From an uncultured Methylococcaceae bacterium (lineage in GTDB: Bacteria > Pseudomonadota > Gammaproteobacteria > Methylococcales > Methylomonadaceae), in the NCBI GenBank assembly GCA_903873045.1, contig CAIQND010000202.1, positions 1 through 6,462 of the forward strand: a DNA stretch of 6,462 nt, written 5' to 3'. The position numbers and the translations under genes were made by a program. Positions 1 to 6,081 of this stretch are shown here, piece by piece. The number at the start of each line of letters is the position of its first letter. Position 1 is the stretch's first letter. The notes under the pieces are model-generated. The model saw only the letters and a list, made by a program, of their open reading frames with translations, was not told where the DNA came from and searched no databases.

Positions 1-305
1 AATAAAAACTTTAATATCGAGTATAAAGGCGTTAACGAGTAGACCGATGCTGATCATAGCATTAGCCAAGCTAGTTTTTTGTAAATATAGTCAGTCAACG
101 TTGATGGCAAGAAACCGCTGCTCTTGGGAAGCGAGTATTTCCCCTTTTTCAATGGGGGGGAGAGTAAAGCGGGCGCCTGAATACTGACCAAAAAACAGCG
201 GTATCTTGCATAAAATCACCTTACCCGGACATAAAAATTGCATACATAGGGCAGTGTAAACCTTACCACGCGTTAAAAAGCGGTTATTTCTCTTTAATAT
301 CCGGT
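1..305. other. Left flank, no supported gene
   Basis: I see no convincing gene here. A reverse-strand reading frame covers much of it (complement of 91-369). It resembles no family I know, crosses a run of seven G (154-160) and begins inside the 21-bp tandem repeat, so I treat it as chance or at most gene debris. A short stem (TAGC/GCTA around 64-74) followed by six T lies near the left edge. With only four base pairs it is too weak to call a terminator. Confidence 0.45.
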
Positions 306-368
306 GCAAACTGTTTGGTAGCCGATGTAAATCACTTGGTAACCTGCGCAAACTGTTTGGTAAGCGCA
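306..368. repeat. Three tandem 21-bp repeats
   Basis: Three consecutive 21-bp units start at 306, 327 and 348. Units 1 and 3 are nearly identical (both begin GCAAACTGTTTGGTA), and the middle unit is a diverged copy (GTAAATCACTTGGTA). The shared core is TTGGTA followed by A/G and C-rich bases. Read on the reverse strand the units would give a seven-residue repeat (RLPNSLR-like). I see no recognisable protein around it, so this is best described as a non-coding minisatellite. The TTGGTA(A)GC core recurs in the 42/43-bp repeats just downstream. Confidence 0.75.
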
Positions 369-431
369 TACCAACGAATAAAATTTCGTCTTCAACCTAT
401 TGAAAAATTGATAAAATTAGAGTTTTAAAAA

Positions 432-615
432 TACAAGGGGCAATGTATCGGGATTTTATTGCTTGGTATGCCAATTCAAGGGGCAATGTACTGGATTTTA
501 TTGCGTGGTAAGTCAATACAAGGGGCGAAGTATTGGAATTTTATTGCGTGATAAGCCAAAACAAGGGGCGATGTTTTGGTTTTTTTGTGTGGTAAGTTGT
601 TTTCAGGTCGATGTA
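432..615. repeat. Four-plus tandem 42/43-bp repeats
   Basis: The word CAAGGGG occurs at 434, 477, 519 and 562, and a decayed copy (CAGGTCGATGTA) starts at 604. The step therefore alternates 43, 42, 43, 42. Each unit follows the pattern ACAAGGGGC(A/G)ATGTA, about four bases, ATTTTATTGCGTGGTAAG, then a short A-rich join. Because the period is not a multiple of three, the forward reading frame over 463-750 changes peptide phase from unit to unit. I therefore reject it as a gene. The function is unknown; a minisatellite or an iteron-like protein-binding array are both possible. Confidence 0.8.
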
Positions 616-638
616 TCCGATATTAAGCGCTTATCGGA
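616..638. repeat. Stem-loop at end of repeat array
   Basis: TCCGATA (616-622) pairs perfectly with TATCGGA (632-638) around a nine-base loop that itself holds most of the palindrome AAGCGCTT (625-632). It immediately follows the last decayed 42/43-bp unit. No T-run follows, so it is not a classical terminator. Confidence 0.45.
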
Positions 639-745
639 AATCAATAAGTCTGGCTGTTTTCCGAGCTGGAGTTTAGGAAGCAGCAAAAAAACCGCCCCGC
701 TTTTTCCTCAAAGGCGCTTGCTTTTAGGTAGCGATATCAGTGTCC

Positions 746-818
746 TGTAGGGGCAATCCCTTGTGTTGCCCTGATAACATTATGGCATCAAAGGGCAGGC
801 GTAAAGCCCGCCCCTACA
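746..818. repeat. 73-bp REP/MITE-like inverted-repeat element
   Basis: The two ends are 27-bp arms in inverted orientation (746-772 and 792-818). The outer nine bases (TGTAGGGGC) and inner six (TGCCCT) match perfectly, and the middle of the arms has diverged. The right arm, read on the minus strand, is of the TGTAGGGGCGGGCTTTACGCC type. I know this type as a dispersed intergenic repeat in several gammaproteobacterial and cyanobacterial genomes. It encodes nothing and could act as a bidirectional transcription barrier between the repeat-rich flank and the next gene. Confidence 0.7.
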
Positions 819-957
819 AAAAATTCCCCCGCTTCTCAGGGAAAAACAAAACGTTAAACAGTTAAAAAAGTCAGGTGAATAGTACGCGATGCACACCCGG
901 CTAAGATAATCCCCGCTAACCTCAACACTTAAAAAACATAAATACCACAAAAATAAC

Positions 958-987
958 TTGATTTTTATATAAATATAAGGGTATTAT
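958..987 (+). promoter_or_regulatory. Probable sigma-70 promoter for the 230-aa gene
   Basis: TTGATT (958-963) and TATTAT (982-987) are separated by 18 bases, close to the -35/-10 consensus. The surroundings are strongly A+T-rich. Transcription would begin near 994, leaving a leader of about 50 bases before the ATG at 1044. This is a prediction by eye only. Confidence 0.4.
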
Positions 988-1043
988 TTGCGGCATACTT
1001 TTTTTGCTAGACTCCTATCCTCTCCGCATAAAGGTTTACTACT

Positions 1044-1736
1044 ATGTCTACGTCATCCATTATCCCACGCGATGACACCAGCAAACTGGTGTTGCTTCAA
1101 CAATTAAATGCCCAGCTACCTAACTACGCCAGCGCCTTAGACATCACCGAAAGCGATCTGGCTCAACTTAAGGTCGGCTTGGATTGGTTCGATTACAGTC
1201 TTAAGACACAAGAAACCACACAAAACTATAGTCATGCACTGGTCGCCCTTAAAAAGACCCTGCGTGACGGCCCCAAAAACACGGCTATCAATCTGCCATC
1301 GCCGCCGCTGTTTCCGCCCACGCCAGCATCCGAGCCTTATGCCGACATCTTTGGCTTTTTGGGCGCGTTAATTACCCGCATTAAAAATCACAAAAACTAC
1401 ACAGACGCTATCGGCAAAGCGTTAAAGATTATCGCCACACCAAGCCCAGGCATTGATTTTACTTCCCTGCAACCGGTATTATCGGTTGATTTTCAGGGTG
1501 GTCATCCGGTGTTGCATTGGAAAAACAACAGCACTGACGCGATAGAACTGGAAGCCGATCACGGCACCGGCACTTTTAGCCTGATGACCATCCAGCAAAC
1601 TCCCGGCTATCAGGATAATACCCCGCTCCCCACCTCTGGAACCGCTGTGCTCTGGAAATACCGCGCCATCTACCGTATTCGCGATGCACAAATAGGACAT
1701 TGGAGCCAAGTGTTGGAAGTTGGGGTTAAGGGGTGA
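1044..1736 (+). CDS. Hypothetical protein with C-terminal Fn3-like half
   Basis: 230-aa protein of unknown function. The ATG is preceded by AAGG (1031-1034) at a normal distance. Residues 1-80 and roughly 100-132 look alpha-helical. Between them is a proline-rich stretch (about 85-98, with SPPLFPPTP). Residues about 143-230 look beta-rich: PVLSVDF, then HPVLHWKNN, an LPTSGTAVLWKYRAIYRI segment, and a final GHWSQVLEVGV. This pattern resembles fibronectin-III-like endings of uncharacterised proteins I recall from environmental Proteobacteria and Bacteroidetes. There is no signal peptide or membrane segment, so it is probably cytoplasmic. Codon use is clearly G+C-richer than the cluster that follows, so it likely belongs to the older host background. 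It seems monocistronic and is not obviously part of the downstream system. Confidence 0.85.
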   Translation: MSTSSIIPRDDTSKLVLLQQLNAQLPNYASALDITESDLAQLKVGLDWFDYSLKTQETTQNYSHALVALKKTLRDGPKNTAINLPSPPLFPPTPASEPYADIFGFLGALITRIKNHKNYTDAIGKALKIIATPSPGIDFTSLQPVLSVDFQGGHPVLHWKNNSTDAIELEADHGTGTFSLMTIQQTPGYQDNTPLPTSGTAVLWKYRAIYRIRDAQIGHWSQVLEVGVKG

Positions 1737-1886
1737 GCTGGATTTGATTATGCTTCCTAAGCTTCCTGTTTGAGAAAATAACGTTGGGTTAACAGACTGA
1801 TCGTTAACACAGCATATTGATGCAACAACTGTTGGGTTGCAAAAAGCTCAACTTCGCTTATGCAGCTAAAGCCAAGGGTAAAAAAT
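1737..1886. promoter_or_regulatory. Upstream region of the CHAT cluster, repeated GTTAAC
   Basis: This 150-bp spacer must hold the cluster's promoter. GTTAAC, itself a palindrome, occurs at 1788-1793 and 1803-1808, 15 bases apart, which could form an operator. GTTGGGTT occurs at 1783 and again at 1831, and GCTTCCT is repeated at 1752 and 1761. A weak promoter candidate is TTGCAA (1837-1842) with TATGCA (1859-1864) at 16 bases. No strong -10 is visible. The GTTGGGTTGC...GCTCAAC segment (1831-1852) could be the remnant of a dispersed hairpin repeat. The base composition changes toward A+T at the end of this spacer. Confidence 0.3.
1874..1878 (+). promoter_or_regulatory. Ribosome binding site fixing the 1887 start
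   Basis: AAGGG lies eight bases before the ATG at 1887. The earlier in-frame ATG at 1860 has no comparable site and would add only nine residues lying outside the conserved-looking part. This decides the start. Confidence 0.6.
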
Positions 1887-2270
1887 ATGAAAGAAGATCG
1901 CAAAGTTTTAATTATTACAAGTTCACAAACTACTGTTTCATCTTCTATAGCACAAGTTTTAAGTGATCCAGAGCGAAGCATACTTAATATTACTAGAAAA
2001 TTTATATCAGTATCAACTTTAGTTGCACTGGATACTTTAAAGCAAAACATGAAGGGATTTCTTGAAAATCTGGGCACCATTATCAGTACATCCCCTCAAA
2101 AAATGGGTCAATTAAGCTTGGATGAAATAGAAATTAGTGCGCAGATTGATGCTAAAGGCAACATTGGTTTTGTTGAAGCAGGTATTCAAAGTGGGATCAA
2201 GTTTATACTGAGAAAAAAGGCACAAAAAGAGTTACTTTGTAAAACAAATAAATTTTGTAATAGAGGTTAA
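1887..2270 (+). CDS. Pepco-like protein, CHAT protease partner
   Basis: 127-aa soluble protein. It opens with a beta strand (KVLIITSS, 6-13). A helix-rich middle follows (about 15-60), then a C-terminal strand-rich module: LSLDEIEISAQID (76-88), GNIGFVEAG (91-99) and GIKFILRKK (103-111). The order 'S/LDEIEI ... G..G....G ... G(I/V)K' is what I recall of the Pepco and Trypco small domains, named for co-occurrence with bacterial peptidases in conflict operons. The match is from memory and the exact family is uncertain. The gene stops one base before the CHAT protease start, so the two are translationally coupled. That placement fits a regulator, adaptor or substrate of the protease. Residues 112-127 form a basic tail with two cysteines. 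A start at 1860 is possible but less likely. Confidence 0.8.
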   Translation: MKEDRKVLIITSSQTTVSSSIAQVLSDPERSILNITRKFISVSTLVALDTLKQNMKGFLENLGTIISTSPQKMGQLSLDEIEISAQIDAKGNIGFVEAGIQSGIKFILRKKAQKELLCKTNKFCNRG

Positions 2271-2271
2271 T

Positions 2272-3438
2272 ATGTCAAAACTAAAAATACTCTTTTTAAC
2301 CGCAAGTCCGACAGATCAAAAAGCTGTAAAAGTAGATTCTGAGTTTAGAAAAGTAATTGAAAGCATCCAACAAAGTCAGTTAAAAGACTTACTGGAAATT
2401 TCTTCTGAAAGCCATGTTAGACCAGATAATTTAATTGCCATACTTCAGCAACATACCCCTGATATTGTGCATTTCAGTGGTCATGCCGACAATGAAATAG
2501 TTCTGTTAGAAAATAAAAATGGAGAGAGTAAATTTGTAGATGGAAAATTAATGACAGATATTTTTAGAAACTTAACGAATAAACCCAAGCTTGTTGTTCT
2601 TAATGCCTGTTTTACAAATGAGCTTGCACAAGCCATAGCGGACGTTATAGGCTGTGCGATAGGTACACCTCAAGCCATTAGGGACTCAATGGCAATTGGT
2701 TTTTCTGTTTCGTTTTATAGAAATATTGCTTTTGGTGAATCAATACAAAAAGCGTTTCTTCTTAGCATTATAGAATTTAGACTATTGGACCTTGATCCAA
2801 ATAGGTTTCCAAAAATTTTCACTGGAAAGGAGGATGGTGACTTAGTTGTCTTAAATAAACGAAGAGGATATTTTTTATTCTCTAATTATGAATTGTGGGA
2901 ATTTTATACTGCTGTTCTCGATTTCTCTAAACAAGTACACCATATGTTTCAGTCATTAGGGACTCTCTCTTTAAACGTCTTATTTTCATCAATACTTAGT
3001 CTAAAATCCTCTGTCATTTATGATAATCAAGCAGCGTTTAGTTCAGCTTGGTCTCAATATCATGAAGCAAACAATCACCATTTTAAAGATTTTTCTGAAA
3101 AGTTTCCTGGATATAAAAAGAATGTTTCCCTTGCATTAACTAAACTTAAATCAATTGATAATATAGAACCATATTTAGTAGAAAAAATAATAGCATGTGA
3201 AAGACAGTTTATTATTATTGATAAATTACTCGATAAATACAAGATTAACCATGATGATATTGCTAGGTTCATGGTGGATTCTGATGGTGTTAATAAAGAA
3301 ATTGATCAAATAAATGCAACGGATACTATTGTTGCAACGATTCGTAACATAAAAGTAAATTCAAATGACTTAACCACAGCGTCAGATGATTTATTAAGAT
3401 ATTTAATTGCTATTCTTTTGGAAAAAAAAGGGGAATGA
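2272..3438 (+). CDS. CHAT-domain (caspase-like) cysteine protease
   Basis: 388-aa protein. Residues 1-165 are a CHAT domain, of the caspase/separase (clan CD) fold. The KILFLTASP strand (5-13) opens it. DIVHFSGHA (64-72) carries the catalytic histidine H71, and LVVLNACFT (107-115) carries the nucleophile C113. The segment IGTPQAIRDSMAIGFSVSFYRNI, in the region 130-152, with GESIQKAF (155-162), is the family's C-terminal signature. The dyad is intact, so activity is expected. Residues about 200-388 are a mostly helical region I cannot assign, possibly for binding partners or sensing. No signal peptide or TM segment is seen. AGAGG (2262-2266) precedes the ATG by five bases. Coupling by one-base gaps to the genes on both sides implies a stoichiometric complex. 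Known relatives include the TPR-CHAT of type III-E CRISPR (Craspase) and CHAT proteases that cleave bacterial gasdermins. The substrate here is unknown. Confidence 0.92.
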   Translation: MSKLKILFLTASPTDQKAVKVDSEFRKVIESIQQSQLKDLLEISSESHVRPDNLIAILQQHTPDIVHFSGHADNEIVLLENKNGESKFVDGKLMTDIFRNLTNKPKLVVLNACFTNELAQAIADVIGCAIGTPQAIRDSMAIGFSVSFYRNIAFGESIQKAFLLSIIEFRLLDLDPNRFPKIFTGKEDGDLVVLNKRRGYFLFSNYELWEFYTAVLDFSKQVHHMFQSLGTLSLNVLFSSILSLKSSVIYDNQAAFSSAWSQYHEANNHHFKDFSEKFPGYKKNVSLALTKLKSIDNIEPYLVEKIIACERQFIIIDKLLDKYKINHDDIARFMVDSDGVNKEIDQINATDTIVATIRNIKVNSNDLTTASDDLLRYLIAILLEKKGE

Positions 3439-3439
3439 C

Positions 3440-5092
3440 ATGAGTGGTTTGTTACTAGATGATATAAAAAAACAAGAAGGAAAACTTTACCACGATGTTT
3501 TAGAAAACAGGGAATTATTAAAGGAATTTCTGCGAATACAAGATAATAAAAAAAAAATAGAAGAATTTAAAAAAATAAAGGAATCTGAATATCAATCAAT
3601 AATTAAGTTAAGTGATGATGTTAACAACTTTATTGATAATATTGAAGCATTATCAGGAACGGTAAACACATTAGAAAGTTATATGTGGTTATGCGATATT
3701 GCTGAAAAATGGCATTCAATATTCTCAACCCTTCTCAGTGCACCCAGAATTATTGATCTTTCACCTCCAAATATTTGGCTTGAACCGCCTTCTGCAAATT
3801 TTACTGATAAAGAAATTGAAGACCGTTTAAAAACCTATAAAGATATTTCTTGTTCGGCACAAAAAGCAGAATTTCATAAGCTTTCTGATGAACATGAGCA
3901 AGCTGCTTATCGATCAGCCAAAGAATTTTTTGTTTTAGAAGTATTGGACGGAAAAATTAATTTCGCCCAGCGCATTCCTAAAGAATCTTATTGGCGATTA
4001 GAAGAAATATGGGTTAAACAATTAAAATCGCTGCTTGCCTATTTTTTTTGGATGAATCAACAAAAGGTGTTATTTCAAAAACATGAAACGGATTTTCTTG
4101 ATGCGACTAATTATTTACGCAATAAACTTGTCACTCCAGAAATCAAAGCTCAACCCTCGGAATTTAAAATAGCAAAGGACTACATAAGAACTCATTATAT
4201 AAATGAAGACAACAAACTACGCGAATTCAATATAAAAGAACTTAATAAGCTTCTTGATGATGAAGCATATAATATCTATAAATTAACGGGTTATGAAGAC
4301 GAAAATAAAAACTGGAAACTTGCCGAAGTTTTCATTAAAGGTTCTTACTTGGGGCGATGCAGTAGTTTGTACAGAGCTAATGAGGATGAGTATGCAAAAA
4401 ATGAAGAAAAATTAATTGAGAGAGAAGCCTACCGTTTTTATAAAATAACCGGTTATACGGATATTGATAAAAATGGGGAACTTGCAAAATATTATGTAAA
4501 AAAATGTAGAAATTACATTCTACCTGATAACAGTAATTTAAGACTTAGTTGGTTAATCAGAGAAAAAGCCCGTCGCATATTTGAAACAACGGGCTCTACG
4601 GATGAGGAACACAATTGGTTTCTTGCTCAAACCTATGTGAAAATGTTTTATGAAAGTATAGTTCCAGCGGTAGAAGAGGATAATAAAGAAAAAGTCTTGC
4701 GAGTACTCAAAGCGTTTCAATATTGTAAAACAAGCGGCTTTCTTATCAAGAACTGTTTTGAACTGGCTATAGCAATTTATTTTTTGAATCCTCAAACGAT
4801 TAATTCTTTATGGGAAGACGCTAAGTCTGAACCTGAAACAAATGTTGAAAGTATTGTGCTAGTGAAATCGTGGCCACAAAATTTTACAGTCAACGATCCA
4901 TGTAAAACAAGGTTTTGGATCAATAGAGATCGCAATATAATTGGTTTTTATGGTGTGATGATGGATGATGAAAGAAAGGCATTATTAACTGCTTTGCAGA
5001 CAACATCTGAAAGACCAACACAAGAGCATATAAACGCTATCCAAACGCTTTATGATCAAAGTCGTATCATACATAAAAATACCACACTGTAA
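3440..5092 (+). CDS. Helical protein with three DUF2934-like repeats
   Basis: 550-aa, apparently all-helical soluble protein of unknown function. AGGGG (3429-3433) lies six bases before the chosen ATG, which follows the CHAT stop by one base. An upstream in-frame ATG at 3407 lies within the CHAT gene and lacks such a site. Residues 8-80 are highly charged and predicted coiled coil. A motif A-(Y/R)-x-(I/F)-(Y/F)-x-x-TG-x-x-D-x-x-x-N-x-x-LA-x-x-(F/Y)-(I/V)-K occurs three times, at about 274-303, 328-357 and 375-404. The TG-to-LA distance is the same in each. Copies 1 and 3 share the NW pair; copy 2 has NG. The motif recalls DUF2934, a short helical unit. FKIAKDYI (242-249) may be a decayed fourth copy. 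Residues about 455-550 form a separate C-terminal module (RFWINRDRNIIGFYG). It is a likely sensor or scaffold for the protease, or its substrate. Codons are A+T-rich like its neighbours. Confidence 0.88.
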   Translation: MSGLLLDDIKKQEGKLYHDVLENRELLKEFLRIQDNKKKIEEFKKIKESEYQSIIKLSDDVNNFIDNIEALSGTVNTLESYMWLCDIAEKWHSIFSTLLSAPRIIDLSPPNIWLEPPSANFTDKEIEDRLKTYKDISCSAQKAEFHKLSDEHEQAAYRSAKEFFVLEVLDGKINFAQRIPKESYWRLEEIWVKQLKSLLAYFFWMNQQKVLFQKHETDFLDATNYLRNKLVTPEIKAQPSEFKIAKDYIRTHYINEDNKLREFNIKELNKLLDDEAYNIYKLTGYEDENKNWKLAEVFIKGSYLGRCSSLYRANEDEYAKNEEKLIEREAYRFYKITGYTDIDKNGELAKYYVKKCRNYILPDNSNLRLSWLIREKARRIFETTGSTDEEHNWFLAQTYVKMFYESIVPAVEEDNKEKVLRVLKAFQYCKTSGFLIKNCFELAIAIYFLNPQTINSLWEDAKSEPETNVESIVLVKSWPQNFTVNDPCKTRFWINRDRNIIGFYGVMMDDERKALLTALQTTSERPTQEHINAIQTLYDQSRIIHKNTTL

Positions 5093-5163
5093 GAATAATC
5101 AATGGCGCAAACCTTCTATGTCATGGTAATAAAAATTATGAATCGCTATAGAGGATTATGAGA
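5093..5163 (+). other. Spacer with possible 19-aa leader peptide
   Basis: This is the only sizeable gap within the cluster. It holds a short frame, ATG at 5102 to TGA at 5159-5161, coding MAQTFYVMVIKIMNRYRGL. Its stop overlaps the ATG at 5158 in an ATGA arrangement. It has no clear ribosome binding site. It may couple translation of the membrane protein to upstream reading, or be chance. I found no convincing internal promoter. Confidence 0.25.
5151..5154 (+). promoter_or_regulatory. Ribosome binding site for the two-TM gene
   Basis: GAGG lies three bases before the ATG at 5158 and nine before the in-frame ATG at 5164. The second spacing is better, so I begin the gene at 5164. The overlap of ATG 5158 with the stop of a possible leader peptide keeps the earlier start open. 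Confidence 0.5.
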
Positions 5164-5646
5164 ATGAACAAAGAATTTAAAAGGGCAGTATGGAATTCAA
5201 TGCTGGACGCAGATATGAACGGGCGTTATTGGAAGTATTTGACTGAAAGATACTCAAAACGAGAAACCAGTTTAAAAATATTTTTGGCAATCATGACTTC
5301 AAGTACAGTTGCAGGCTGGGGTATTTGGGAGGGAAACGTATTAATATGGAAATATTTGTCTGCATTCTCAGCTTTATTAGCAATAGCACTACCAATTCTT
5401 AATTACCCCAAACGTATTGAGTCAATGTCAGAATTAGCTGGAATATGGGGAGAGCTACGTATTGGGTATGAAAATATGTGGTTGGATATTAGCAATTATC
5501 CAGATAAAAATACACTGATTAGGACCTATAAAACTTATCGCGTTACAGAAAGTTCGTTAGCAAAGAAAGAATCAAAAATGCCTAATGAGAAAAAACTTAT
5601 TAAAAAGTGTCAAGAAGAAGTTAAACAATCACTTAATTTAAACTGA
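5164..5646 (+). CDS. Two-TM membrane protein, putative SLATT-like effector
   Basis: 160-aa protein (162 if started at 5158). After a charged amphipathic N-terminal helix (about 1-33, RYWKYLTERYSKRE) come two hydrophobic segments, about 36-55 (IFLAIMTSSTVAGWGIW) and 60-80 (LSAFSALLAIALPIL), joined by a very short turn. A soluble helical region follows (84-135, with ELAGIWGELRIGYENMW), then a lysine-rich tail (about 134-160). A helix, a two-TM hairpin and a helical tail match the general layout of SLATT-type 2TM effectors, thought to form pores in conflict systems. I do not see enough to assign a specific family. Placed after the CHAT protease, it is the natural candidate for a membrane-damaging effector, perhaps freed by cleavage. 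It could instead anchor the complex at the membrane. The 71-base gap to the preceding gene allows separate control. Confidence 0.87.
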   Translation: MNKEFKRAVWNSMLDADMNGRYWKYLTERYSKRETSLKIFLAIMTSSTVAGWGIWEGNVLIWKYLSAFSALLAIALPILNYPKRIESMSELAGIWGELRIGYENMWLDISNYPDKNTLIRTYKTYRVTESSLAKKESKMPNEKKLIKKCQEEVKQSLNLN

Positions 5647-5656
5647 GAAATAAAAA

Positions 5657-5836
5657 ATGAGTCAAATAAATTTAGATGAATTACAAAAAATAATTGAAAA
5701 AGAAATTAATAGGGAAATTAATTATACCGAAAGAGAAAATGAAAAAGCTGATTTAGAAAGAAACATAACCAAAGTACAGCGACGAGAAAAGTGGCCAGAA
5801 CCACCGGACCCGGAAGAGGAATTTGGAGATAACTAA
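5657..5836 (+). CDS. 59-aa charged small protein, last gene of the cluster
   Basis: A short frame that begins 10 bases after the two-TM gene stops. GAGA (5645-5648) lies eight bases upstream and is a weak ribosome binding site. Residues 4-45 are one or two highly charged helices rich in Glu, Lys, Asn and Arg (DELQKIIEKEINRE and TERENEKADLERN segments). The C-terminus is a proline/acid tail, WPEPPDPEEEFGDN (46-59). There is no membrane segment and I recognise no family. The tight spacing, the shared codon bias and a well-formed composition argue that it is real. Roles consistent with its position are an antidote to the membrane protein, an adaptor, or a protease substrate carrying an acidic tail. 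None of these is shown by the sequence. Confidence 0.65.
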   Translation: MSQINLDELQKIIEKEINREINYTERENEKADLERNITKVQRREKWPEPPDPEEEFGDN

Positions 5837-6018
5837 ATTTCTAAATATAGGGACTGCCAACCTTAAACTAAAAGCTGTGGATTCGCTTTAGAGACTGTGA
5901 AAGTATTCTAAATTGTTTTTTAATTTTCAATTACGGCTACAAAAAATCAATAAGTTACAACAGATTATTTGCTTTTTTATGTCGAATTCAGCTTTTTTGA
6001 TAAAATTTTCAAAATCAA
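5837..6018. other. Gene-free A+T-rich spacer after the cluster
   Basis: No gene is seen on either strand. An imperfect stem CTAAAAGC (5868-5875)/GCTTTAG (5885-5891) follows the last stop codon by about 30 bases. It lacks a T-run, so termination there is doubtful. A second small stem, AATTG/CAATT (5911-5932), encloses a T-rich loop. GCTTTTTT occurs twice (5971 and 5991). This looks like decaying intergenic sequence between the cluster and the repeat elements. Confidence 0.4.
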
Positions 6019-6063
6019 TGGGGTCAGACTCGATTGATTTTTTTAAATCAATGTAAATCAATC
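6019..6063. repeat. GGGGTCAGACTC-type REP remnant with hairpin
   Basis: GGGGTCAGACTCGATTGATT begins at 6020. GATTGATTT (6032-6040) can pair with AAATCAATC (6055-6063), and ATTGATTT (6033-6040) with AAATCAAT (6045-6052) around a TTTT loop, so alternative hairpins exist. This start sequence is one I associate with ends of REP-associated tyrosine transposase (RAYT) elements. No transposase gene is present. Confidence 0.5.
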
Positions 6064-6081
6064 ATAAATCAAAAATAAACA

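Noticed and set aside
91..369. Reverse-strand 92-codon frame with a RLPNSLR-like repeat
   Set aside because: It starts inside the 21-bp DNA repeat, has no recognisable domain and crosses a seven-G run. The rest of its sequence does not look protein-like.
432..615. CRISPR array
   Set aside because: The whole unit is conserved, with no variable spacers, and there are no cas genes.
463..750. Forward 95-codon frame
   Set aside because: It is laid over the 42/43-bp repeats, whose period is not a multiple of three, and it ends inside the 73-bp inverted-repeat element.
1479..1709. Reverse-strand frame inside the 230-aa gene
   Set aside because: It is the shadow of a better-supported forward gene with its own ribosome binding site and protein-like sequence.
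1757..2080. Reverse-strand 107-codon frame
   Set aside because: It overlaps the Pepco-like gene, which has a ribosome binding site, recognisable strands and coupling to the CHAT gene.
3075..3272. Reverse-strand frame inside the CHAT gene
   Set aside because: Chance frame in A+T-rich coding DNA; no start signal and no family resemblance.
4553..4795. Reverse-strand frame inside the 550-aa gene
   Set aside because: It is opposite the third helical repeat, which is conserved with the other two copies in the forward frame.
5868..5891. Rho-independent terminator after the cluster
   Set aside because: The stem has a bulge, only seven or eight pairs and no following T-run.
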